NCBI RefSeq assembly: GCF_000720635.1 | Contig: NZ_JOCF01000012.1 | Coordinates: 1-64,000 of the forward strand | Source of the DNA: Streptomyces sp. NRRL WC-3742 | Lineage (GTDB): Bacteria > Actinomycetota > Actinomycetes > Streptomycetales > Streptomycetaceae | Direction: 5' to 3' | DNA: 64,000 nt | Part shown: positions 47,455 through 54,713 of the stretch, piece after piece | Layout: each line of letters begins with the position of its first letter | Position numbering within the stretch: position 1 is the first letter of the stretch | Program-made: the position numbers and the translations under genes | The notes under the pieces: generated by a model | The model's database searches: none | Told to the model about the DNA's origin: nothing | The model's input: only the letters and a program-made list of their open reading frames with translations

Positions 47455-48041
47455 TGCGCCAGCCGTGCCCGCGCCTCCATCAGGGCGAAGCCCAGCAGGT
47501 TCAAGCCGCGCCACTCGTCCGGCTGTTGGGCGCGGATGTCGTCGGCGGCGAGCCCGATGCCCCAGATCTGGTCCAGCGGGCTGGCCTCGACCAGGACGCG
47601 GGTGTTGGTGCTCAGGAGGTAGGAGAGGAGGTTCTCGTCCTGCTGGAACTTGGCGATGTTGCCCTCGACGACGAGCTCGAAGCGGTTGGCCACCCAGGTC
47701 TCGTCGTCGAAGTCCTTGACGAGCCGGCCCAGCTTCTTTGCCTCGGCGGGAGTGCGGGCATCGAGGATGCGGGCGGCGGTCGCGTGGTCGTCGAACATGC
47801 GGGCCTTGCCGGCCATCATCCAGTGCTCGGCGGAGGCGTAGGTGACCCCGTCCACGGTGAACGGCTGCGGCCACCACTGGCTGAGGCACGCCTGCCGGGT
47901 GCCGCCGCCCTTGCGCTCGGTGTGGCCCCAGAACATGACCCACTTGGGCTGCACCCCGGTGGCCATCAGCGCGGCGAGGTCGGCGCGGGTGCGGACGTCG
48001 GCGAGGGTGGCGGGCGTCTGGCGGGGTCCCATGGTGCTCAT
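47451..48041 (-). CDS. NADAR domain protein (YbiA-like)
   Basis: This 196-residue protein contains the NADAR fold pattern: WVMFWGHTE, CLSQWWPQPF, SAEHWMMAGKARMF, NIAKFQQDENLLSYLL, SPLDQIWGIGL and WRGLNLLGFALMEAR. NADAR proteins act on ADP-ribose derivatives; some remove ADP-ribose from guanine bases, others are linked to riboflavin metabolites. The domain looks complete. It starts 27 bases after the NACHT gene on the same strand and is probably co-transcribed. In that context a role in a conflict system is plausible but inferred. Confidence 0.88.
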   Translation of the reverse strand: MSTMGPRQTPATLADVRTRADLAALMATGVQPKWVMFWGHTERKGGGTRQACLSQWWPQPFTVDGVTYASAEHWMMAGKARMFDDHATAARILDARTPAEAKKLGRLVKDFDDETWVANRFELVVEGNIAKFQQDENLLSYLLSTNTRVLVEASPLDQIWGIGLAADDIRAQQPDEWRGLNLLGFALMEARARLAQ

Positions 48042-48068
48042 ATCGTCATTCTGACGCAAAGGGGGGAT

Positions 48069-51000
48069 TTAGGCCAGCGGGTTCTCCAGGCCGAGGACGG
48101 AGAGGGCTTCGTGGGCGACGGTACGGATCGGCTCGGAGGGGTCGGTGAGGAGGCTGGTGATCGTGGCGACCGACTCAGGCTCCTCGGGCCAGGCCAGCGC
48201 CAGCAGCTTGACGGCGACCATCCGCACGTCGTCGGACGCGTCCTGGCGGGCGAGGTCGAGCGCCGGGCGGAACGCCGCCTCGGTGAACCGCGCGGCCAGG
48301 ACCTGGAGGGCGGCGACACGGACCTCCGGCTCGTCGTCGGCGAGGGCCGTGGCGGCAGCCGGGCGGCTGTCGGGGTGGTCGGGCCAGTACTCGCCGAGGA
48401 GGCGCAGGGCCTCCGCGCGAACGGCCGGGGCGGGGTCGCCGGTGGCGTTGTGGACAGTTGGACGGGTGTCGGAGTGGCCGGCCCAGCCGTCGGCGAGGAG
48501 TCGCAGGGCCTCGGTGCGGACGTCCGGGTGGGTGTCGCCGGCCGCATTGCGCACGGCGAGGTGGGTGTCGGCGCCTTCGCGCCAGTATTCGCAGAGGAGG
48601 AGGAGAGCCGTGACGCGGACAGTGGGGGCGGGGTCGTCGGTGGCCGCGCGGAGATCGGGTGAGGAGATGGAAGGGAGCAGGGCGACCAGCCGGAGGGCTT
48701 CGGCGCGGACGGCCGGGTCGTGGTCTCCTGCGGCAGTGCGGAGGGTGGGCACGGTGTCGGGGTGGTCGAGCCAGCGGTAGCCAAGGCTCTGCAGCGCTTC
48801 GATGCGGACGAGCGGTTCGTCGTCGGTGGTGGCGGCCTGAACCGTGAGGCGGCTGTGGTGGGAGGACCTTTCGACCTGGGGACCGTTCATGCGCAGGGGT
48901 GTTGCGCCGGAGAAGGTGGCCCGGAGGGAGTTGTCGAAGGGCCAGGAGCCCGAGAGCAGCCGGAGGGCTCTGATGCGAACCTCCGGTGAGGTGTCTCCGG
49001 CAGCGGCCTCGACGATTCGCGCGGCGTGATGGTCCTCGGGCCAGTACTCGGCGAGGAAGGCCAGCGCTTCCACGCGTGTGGCCGCATCCGGAGCTTGGGT
49101 GGCTACGGTCTTGACGACGGCGATGGCGTCACCTTGGGGTATCGACTCATCGACGAGAGCCTGGAGCGGCTCGCTCCACGGGCCGTCGGTGAGGTCGTCG
49201 GCGGGGTCGGACCGAGAAATGATCTTGGTGGCGAGCGGATGCCAGCGGACCGTCGACAGCGGCACCGTCGATCCGTCGGTGAGGCAGAGGCGCCGGGCGA
49301 TGAGTACGCCGGTGGTCACTGCATGAGTGCCGGAACCGCTCAACGCGGAGTGGTACCAGTGCAGATAGCGTTGGCGGCCACTCCAGAAGCGATCGAAGGT
49401 CGCGAGGGCCGGAAGGGCCTCTTCGGCGTTGAGCATGGACTCCCGACGGAGCGCGATGGTCAGGGCGTCGATGATCGCGTCGCTCTGCGCCGACACGGAA
49501 AGGTGGTCGTCGCTGGTTCTCGGATCGGCCTGGGCGCTGATCTCGTCCACTTCGGCGAGCACCCGGATGGCGAAGACCAGCGGCGGCGAGTTCCGCGGCC
49601 GGTGGATCGACCGGTGCCGTTCGAGGAGTCGGGCGAGGAAGGCCGCCACGTCCCGTTGCTTGAGCCGACCGGCGGTCAGCAGTACCACTTCGTGCCAGGC
49701 CGGGTCCTTGGAGTACTCGTCGAGCAGGTCGATGAAGTCCTCCCGGCTCCACTCCTCCTCGTCCCGGCGGCGAACCAGGTCGGAGGACGCGAGATATTCG
49801 AGGAACGTCCGGTGGACGAAGCCGTAGATGCCGCCGCCGTAGTGGGCGAGCAGGAAGTTCCGGGTCCGCAACCGCTCGACCAGGGAGTCCGCCGCTATCT
49901 CGGCCGCCGGTCTGCCGATGTTGTGCTCGATGAAGAACTCGCTGATGAGGCCGGTGAGTTCATCATGGTGGATGAAGGTTCCGGCGAGCCGCCCGGCATC
50001 GCTCTGCATCCGGCGGGCGATGCGTTCGAGAAGCTTGAGCCTGCGGTTGGTGTTCAGCCACTCCAGAGCCTGCGCGGCTTCGGCGTTCGACGGCCCTGAT
50101 GGCGTGAGGAATTTTGCGTCCCGGTCCCAGCGTTCGATCAGGACCTCGATGGCGTGGGCGTAGACGTTCCGTCGTTCGCGGGGGATGGTGTGCCCGAGGC
50201 CGATGGCGGCCAGGACGGTCAACAGCAAGGGGTTTCCGGCGAGTTCGCCGACCGCGCGGATGTTCCGGACGGCGTGCAGGAGCCGTTCGGTGAGCTGAGC
50301 GGCGCGGGCCGGGTCGGCAGGGTGGGCGGCCGTGTACCAGCGGCGTGTGAACGTCGTGACCTGGGAATCGTCCAGGTTCCGCAGCTTCACGTGACGGAAC
50401 CCGGCGGAGATGAAGGGGCTCGGGAGATAGCCGTGCTCGCGCGACGTGACGATCGTGCGCACCCGGGGGTAGGCGGAGGTGAAGGCGGCGATCCGGCGGG
50501 AGACGGTCGCGCGCAGCTCCGGGTCGAAGATCTCATCGAGGCCGTCGAAGGCCACCAATGCCTGGCCGTCGCCGAATAGTTGGGACAGGATCCTGCGGGG
50601 GAGACCCATGCGCTCCTGGGCGTGGATGAACTCCAGGAACTCCTCGATGGTGCGTTCCTGGTGCTGTGCGTACTGCCGGAGTTCGACCACCACCGGCACC
50701 AGCCCCACCATGGGCGTCAGTTCGGAGGGGACCCTGTCCAGTGCACCGGCCAGCGCGAGGGCGAGGAACTTCGTCAGCGTCGACTTGCCTCCGCCGGGAT
50801 CGCCGATGATGACGATCCGCGGTTCGGCGTACTCCGCGAGCAACTGAAGGATCGGGAGCCGCAGGTGCATCCTCAGATCGGTCGACCGTATGGGTGCCGA
50901 CCAGTCGGACTCGGGACTTTGGGCGCGGTAGTTCCCGTAGTCCTGCGGGATGTACACCTGCCGCAGCTCGATCACCGGTTGCTCGCCCGCCATCCCGGAC

Positions 51001-51206
51001 GGTCCGAGGACGTCCAGGTTCAGGCGGCGGTAGACCTCCCGCACCCGCGCCAGGTACGCCTCGATCGCCGCCTCCGCGTCGATGGCGGGCTCCGGCCGCA
51101 TGCCCTGGTAGATGGTGATGTCACGCCCGGCGGCCATCGCCTCCTGGCCCTCCGCCGTGACGATCCGCTCGGCGCGTTCCCGCCGCCAGGGCCGCCAGAG
51201 GCTCAA
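48069..51206 (-). CDS. NACHT-family STAND ATPase with HEAT-like repeats
   Basis: This 1045-residue protein has, in order: a short motif AAGRDITIYQG (25-35); a NACHT ATPase with Walker A GDPGGGKST (135-143), Walker B ALVAFDGLDE (216-225) and TSREHGY (254-260); a helical/winged part (about 290-530); and a long C-terminal region (about 690-1045) of 38-39-residue HEAT-like repeats (units such as AVRAEALRLLGEYWPDHPDS). Bacterial NACHT proteins include anti-phage sensors. The start overlaps the upstream membrane-protein gene by four bases, and a NADAR gene follows. The repeats are the likely sensor. No known defence subtype can be assigned by eye. Confidence 0.9.
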   Translation of the reverse strand: MSLWRPWRRERAERIVTAEGQEAMAAGRDITIYQGMRPEPAIDAEAAIEAYLARVREVYRRLNLDVLGPSGMAGEQPVIELRQVYIPQDYGNYRAQSPESDWSAPIRSTDLRMHLRLPILQLLAEYAEPRIVIIGDPGGGKSTLTKFLALALAGALDRVPSELTPMVGLVPVVVELRQYAQHQERTIEEFLEFIHAQERMGLPRRILSQLFGDGQALVAFDGLDEIFDPELRATVSRRIAAFTSAYPRVRTIVTSREHGYLPSPFISAGFRHVKLRNLDDSQVTTFTRRWYTAAHPADPARAAQLTERLLHAVRNIRAVGELAGNPLLLTVLAAIGLGHTIPRERRNVYAHAIEVLIERWDRDAKFLTPSGPSNAEAAQALEWLNTNRRLKLLERIARRMQSDAGRLAGTFIHHDELTGLISEFFIEHNIGRPAAEIAADSLVERLRTRNFLLAHYGGGIYGFVHRTFLEYLASSDLVRRRDEEEWSREDFIDLLDEYSKDPAWHEVVLLTAGRLKQRDVAAFLARLLERHRSIHRPRNSPPLVFAIRVLAEVDEISAQADPRTSDDHLSVSAQSDAIIDALTIALRRESMLNAEEALPALATFDRFWSGRQRYLHWYHSALSGSGTHAVTTGVLIARRLCLTDGSTVPLSTVRWHPLATKIISRSDPADDLTDGPWSEPLQALVDESIPQGDAIAVVKTVATQAPDAATRVEALAFLAEYWPEDHHAARIVEAAAGDTSPEVRIRALRLLSGSWPFDNSLRATFSGATPLRMNGPQVERSSHHSRLTVQAATTDDEPLVRIEALQSLGYRWLDHPDTVPTLRTAAGDHDPAVRAEALRLVALLPSISSPDLRAATDDPAPTVRVTALLLLCEYWREGADTHLAVRNAAGDTHPDVRTEALRLLADGWAGHSDTRPTVHNATGDPAPAVRAEALRLLGEYWPDHPDSRPAAATALADDEPEVRVAALQVLAARFTEAAFRPALDLARQDASDDVRMVAVKLLALAWPEEPESVATITSLLTDPSEPIRTVAHEALSVLGLENPLA

Positions 51207-51556
51207 GAGGACCGCCCGTTCAGGTCGATCCCGTTGATGTCACCGCCGGCCGCCACCGATCCCCGCCCGCTGGCCGAGACCTCCCGGCTCCCCGAACTCG
51301 CGCTGCTGCCCGTCCCGTTGATGTCCCCGCCCGCCGCGATGCCGCCGGCCCGCGCCTCGACCGTACGGTCGCTGCTCGCCGCCGGCGCCCGCAGGGCGAG
51401 GACGGCGGCCACCGCCCCGACCACTCCCGCCACCGTGCCCGCGACGCCGGAGACCAGCCCCGTCATCTCCTGGTCCGTCAGCAGAGCGACCAGCACCAGC
51501 GCCACTGTCGCCGCGCCCCCGACCCCGGCGACCCACCACCACGTCCCACGCTGCAT
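51203..51556 (-). CDS. Two-helix membrane protein with repeated GGDIN motifs, NACHT partner
   Basis: This 117-residue protein has two membrane helices (about residues 5-27 and 31-55). Its C-terminal tail is low in complexity and carries two copies of AAGGDING (74-81 and 102-109). The adjacent NACHT protein carries a matching AAGRDITI near its N-terminus. The ATG at 51556 has GGAGGGG upstream, so it is preferred over 51583. The stop overlaps the NACHT start (ATGA). A membrane effector activated through motif contact is the working idea; no homology to a known toxin was recognised. Confidence 0.78.
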   Translation of the reverse strand: MQRGTWWWVAGVGGAATVALVLVALLTDQEMTGLVSGVAGTVAGVVGAVAAVLALRAPAASSDRTVEARAGGIAAGGDINGTGSSASSGSREVSASGRGSVAAGGDINGIDLNGRSS

Positions 51557-51597
51557 CGCGCGCCCCTCCGCCCCTCCGCACAAACCCTGGAGGCAGA

Positions 51598-51658
51598 ACG
51601 GTAGCTCAGCAGGCCGTCACCCGCCCCCGCTCGACCTAGGCAGGGCGCGCCCTAAGCT
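51598..51658. promoter_or_regulatory. Divergent promoter region for the NACHT operon and hydrolase
   Basis: Reading left, TACCGT at 51598-51603 may be the -10 of the membrane-protein/NACHT operon. Reading right, TAAGCT at 51653-51658 stands eight bases before the hydrolase ATG. The starts of the two transcripts are about 60 bases apart. Confidence 0.4.
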
Positions 51659-51666
51659 GCCCGGCT

Positions 51667-52863
51667 ATGAGCGCACCCGACGACCGCCACCTCCGCCCGT
51701 TCCGCATCGCGATCCCGGACGCCGACCTGGCCGACCTGCACGAGCGCCTGGACCGCACCCGCTGGCCCGAGGAACTCCCGGGCGTCGGCTGGGACTACGG
51801 CGTCCCGGGCGCGCACCTGCGGGAGCTGGCGCGCTACTGGCGCCACGAGTACGACTGGCGCGCGGCCGAGGCGCGGCTCAACGAGTGGCCGCAGTTCACG
51901 ACGACGATCGACGGCGCCAACGTCCACTTCGCACACCTGCGTTCGCCCGAGCCCGACGCCACGCCGCTGCTGGTCACCCACGGCTGGCCGGGCTCCTTCG
52001 CCGAGTTCGAGCGCATCGCCGGCCCGCTCACCGACCCGGCCGCGCACGGCGGGGACGCGGCGGACGCCTTCCACCTGGTGCTGCCGAGCATCCCCGGCTT
52101 CGGCTTCTCCGGCCCCACCCGCGACCGGGGTTGGGAGTTCAAGCGCGTCGCGGCTGCTCTCGCCGAGCTGATGCGGCGCCTCGGCTACGAACGCTACGGG
52201 GTGCAGGGAGGCGACTGGGGCTCGGCGATCTCCCGCGAGATCGGCCGCACCCGGCCCGAGCGGGTGATCGGCGTCCACCTGAACCTGATCCCCGGCGCGG
52301 CCGCCACCGCCGAGCCCACCGAGGAGGAGCTCGCCCCGCTGACCCCGGCCGAGCGCGAGCGCATCCGCGCGTCCTGGGAGCGGACGAAGGCGTGGAACCG
52401 CGACCGCCAGGGGTACGCGGACATCCAGTCCACCCGCCCGCAGACCCTCTCCTACGCGCTCACGGACTCGCCGGTCGGCCAACTCGCCTGGATCGCCGAG
52501 AAGTTCGTCGAGTGGACGGACACCCGCGAACACCCCGAGGGCCCGATCGACCGCGACCATCTGCTCACCGACGTGATGCTCTACTGGCTCACGGGCACGG
52601 CCGGTTCCTCCGCCCGCATCTACTACGAACGCGCCCACGCCGACTACTGGGGCGCGCCCCCGGAGCCGTCCACGGCACCGACCGCGCTGGCGGCCTTCCC
52701 GGAGGAGAACTTCGTCCTGCTGCGGCACATCGCGGAGCGCAGCAACAACATCGTCAGGTGGACGGAGTTCGACCGTGGCGGCCACTTCGCCGCGATGGAG
52801 CAGCCGGAGCTGCTCGTCGGCGACATCCGGGCCTTCTTCCGCCAGTTGAAGGACGCGCCTTAG
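51667..52863 (+). CDS. Epoxide hydrolase-like alpha/beta hydrolase (EHN domain)
   Basis: This 398-residue enzyme has the N-terminal EHN domain (RPFRIAIPDADLADLHERLD, about 10-30) and an alpha/beta-hydrolase core with oxyanion motif HGWPGS, nucleophile region VQGGDWGS (Asp) and a C-terminal His near FDRGGHFAAMEQP. It would hydrolyse epoxides in small molecules. Its stop codon overlaps the end of the convergent maleylpyruvate-isomerase-like gene. A leaderless-type TAAGCT precedes the ATG. Confidence 0.9.
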   Translation: MSAPDDRHLRPFRIAIPDADLADLHERLDRTRWPEELPGVGWDYGVPGAHLRELARYWRHEYDWRAAEARLNEWPQFTTTIDGANVHFAHLRSPEPDATPLLVTHGWPGSFAEFERIAGPLTDPAAHGGDAADAFHLVLPSIPGFGFSGPTRDRGWEFKRVAAALAELMRRLGYERYGVQGGDWGSAISREIGRTRPERVIGVHLNLIPGAAATAEPTEEELAPLTPAERERIRASWERTKAWNRDRQGYADIQSTRPQTLSYALTDSPVGQLAWIAEKFVEWTDTREHPEGPIDRDHLLTDVMLYWLTGTAGSSARIYYERAHADYWGAPPEPSTAPTALAAFPEENFVLLRHIAERSNNIVRWTEFDRGGHFAAMEQPELLVGDIRAFFRQLKDAP

Positions 52864-53513
52864 CGCGGTGAGCTGTGCCAGCGCCACGTGGTCAGGCGGG
52901 GGTGCCCGGGCAGTTCGGCGCGGCCGGTGGCCCACAGCAGGGTGGGCCAGGGGTCCGTGCCGTCCGGGGCCTGCGGGAACAGGCGGGTGAGCACCCGGGA
53001 GCAGAGGTCGGAGGGCGGGGTCCAGGCCAGCCCGAAGCCTTCCGCCACGTCGTGCAGGTGCACCAGCGTCTCCACCACCCCCATCGCCGCGAACCCCTCG
53101 GGGTCCGACACCCCGGAGGTGTGGTGGGCGCGGACGTGGGGCGGCGTGGTGCGCACCATGGCGGCCAGCAGCGCGCCGCACGCCTCCAGCACCTGCACCA
53201 GGCCCGCCGGACCGGCGTCGCGTTCCGCGTGGGCGAAGACCATGGGAGCCTCGGCCCGCTTGCGGGTCAGCGCGAAGGGTACGTGGGTGTCCAGCGGCGG
53301 CTGCTGCGGCCCCAGTTGCACGGCGTAGTAGAACAGGTCGTTGGCGAGGTGCTCGGCGGTCTCCCAGCAGTCCCACTCCAGCGAACCGGCCCTGCTGCCC
53401 CACCCGTCCGGGGGCACGTCCCGCAGGGTGGCGACGGCGAGCCGCACGGCGAGCTCGACGTCGTCGGCGGTGACGGGGGACAGGGCCGGTGCGGGTTCGA
53501 CTGATCGGGACAT
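52860..53513 (-). CDS. DinB/mycothiol-dependent isomerase-like protein
   Basis: This 217-residue helical protein resembles maleylpyruvate isomerase N-terminal/DinB-like proteins of actinobacteria. Helix one includes LAVRLAVATLRDVPPDGW, and EHLANDLFYYAV and METLVHLHDVAEGFGL-like segments carry His residues in the pattern of the metal site (EH, HLHD). Substrate is unknown. The ATG at 53513 fits the family start. The 3' end overlaps the convergent epoxide hydrolase by four bases. Confidence 0.7.
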   Translation of the reverse strand: MSRSVEPAPALSPVTADDVELAVRLAVATLRDVPPDGWGSRAGSLEWDCWETAEHLANDLFYYAVQLGPQQPPLDTHVPFALTRKRAEAPMVFAHAERDAGPAGLVQVLEACGALLAAMVRTTPPHVRAHHTSGVSDPEGFAAMGVVETLVHLHDVAEGFGLAWTPPSDLCSRVLTRLFPQAPDGTDPWPTLLWATGRAELPGHPRLTTWRWHSSPR

Positions 53514-53590
53514 GGCGGCACCGTATCGTGAGGGGGGAGAACCGCCTGTACAGGTGCTGCGAAGGTTCGTCCGCCGCCTACCGTGTTCCG

Positions 53591-54022
53591 ATGAGCCCCG
53601 ACCATGCTCCCACCTGGCACGTTCTGCTGATCGGCGGCGCCTCCGGCGTCGGCAAGAGCCGGGCCGCCGCCGCCCTGGCGGCCGAACTCGGCGCGTTCGT
53701 CGTGGAGTTCGACGAGTGGTGGCCGCGCTCCAGGCCGCGACCACCGCCGACACCCAACCCCGGGCTGCACCTGTTCCGCGACGCGGCCGAACTGCCCGCC
53801 GACCGCGTCCTCGAGTTGCAGATCGCCACCGCCCGCGCCCTGGACGAGGCGCTGCTCGGGGTGGTCCGCAACCGGCTGACCGTAGGCGTGCCCGCGATCG
53901 TCGAGGGCGACTACCTCACCCCGGCCGCCGAGGCCCGCGCCCTGCGCCTGCCGGTGGTCGACTGCCGCCCGTACGCGAGCCTGCCGCTCCGCTTGAACTC
54001 GGCGCTGCAGCACACGCGTTGA
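53591..54022 (+). CDS. Small P-loop ATPase, probably C-terminally truncated
   Basis: This 143-residue protein has Walker A GGASGVGKS (residues 15-23), then FVVEFDEWWPR and VPAIVEGDYLTP, as in small-molecule kinase-like P-loop proteins. Related proteins are generally about 200 residues with a C-terminal substrate/ATP-lid region. Here the frame stops at QHTR, just after VVDCRPY, suggesting truncation. TACCGT six bases before the ATG suggests a leaderless transcript. Substrate is unknown. Confidence 0.6.
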   Translation: MSPDHAPTWHVLLIGGASGVGKSRAAAALAAELGAFVVEFDEWWPRSRPRPPPTPNPGLHLFRDAAELPADRVLELQIATARALDEALLGVVRNRLTVGVPAIVEGDYLTPAAEARALRLPVVDCRPYASLPLRLNSALQHTR

Positions 54023-54071
54023 CCCGACCCTGCCCGCCCCGACCCTGCCCCCGCGCCAACATAAGGCCGGT

Positions 54072-54083
54072 TAACATACAGAC
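54072..54083 (+). promoter_or_regulatory. Leaderless-type -10 box before the TetR gene
   Basis: TAACAT at 54072-54077 is six bases upstream of the ATG at 54084. The surrounding sequence (ACATACAGACATGAATGTACGT, cut here by position only: 54075-54096) has partial dyad symmetry and could hold a TetR operator. Confidence 0.45.
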
Positions 54084-54713
54084 ATGAATGTACGTAAAGC
54101 ACAGCCGAGCCCGTTAGCCCCCCGCCGCCCCGGCCAGGTCGAACGGAGCGCCCAGTCCCGCAGCGCCCTGATGGAGTCCGCCGCCCGCAGCCTCTCCCGG
54201 TACGGCTACGGCAACCTCGTCCTCGCCCAGGTGGCCGCCGACGCCGGGTACAGCCGAGGCGCGCTGTACCACCAGTTCAAGGGCAAGGATGAGCTCGTCC
54301 TCGCCGCCCTGGAGTGGGTCCTCGCCACCTGGGACCGCGAGGTCGGCGTCCTCGTCGAGCGCGAGCCGGACCCGGTCGGCGCGCTGCTGGCGATGGCGCG
54401 CGGGCACGCGGTCTTCTGCCGCCGCGACATCGCCCGCATGGCGCTCGCACTGCGCCTGGAGTTCAGCGGCCAGGACCACCCCGTGGGTCGCGCCGTGGAG
54501 GCCGGCTACGCCCTGCTCGTCGCCGACTGCGAGGCCCGCATCGAGGCGGGCCGCGCCGCCGGGGCGATCCCGCCGGGCCAGCCGGCGCACGTCCTCGCGC
54601 TGGCCTTCGTCGGGGCGCTGGAGGGCGTGGTCGTCTCCCTCGCCGGCCGGGCGCCCTACGACGAGGTGCTCGCGGAACGCGCCGCCGCAGGCGTGCTGGG
54701 AATCCGGCCATGA
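54084..54713 (+). CDS. TetR family repressor with a TTA codon
   Basis: This 209-residue regulator has an N-terminal TetR HTH (RSALMESAARSLSRYGYGN, then YSRGALYHQFKGKDELVLAA, about residues 30-75) and a helical ligand domain. Leucine 11 is encoded by TTA (54114-54116), a rare codon whose tRNA is controlled by bldA in Streptomyces. Synthesis may therefore be limited to late growth. The stop overlaps the next start (ATGA), so it forms an operon with the DUF2867 gene. Confidence 0.92.
   Translation: MNVRKAQPSPLAPRRPGQVERSAQSRSALMESAARSLSRYGYGNLVLAQVAADAGYSRGALYHQFKGKDELVLAALEWVLATWDREVGVLVEREPDPVGALLAMARGHAVFCRRDIARMALALRLEFSGQDHPVGRAVEAGYALLVADCEARIEAGRAAGAIPPGQPAHVLALAFVGALEGVVVSLAGRAPYDEVLAERAAAGVLGIRP

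Noticed and set aside
47172..48662. A rightward open frame of 496 codons across the NADAR and NACHT genes
   Set aside because: It is opposite two genes with clear domain motifs, and its composition is the usual Gly/Val/Ala/Arg shadow.
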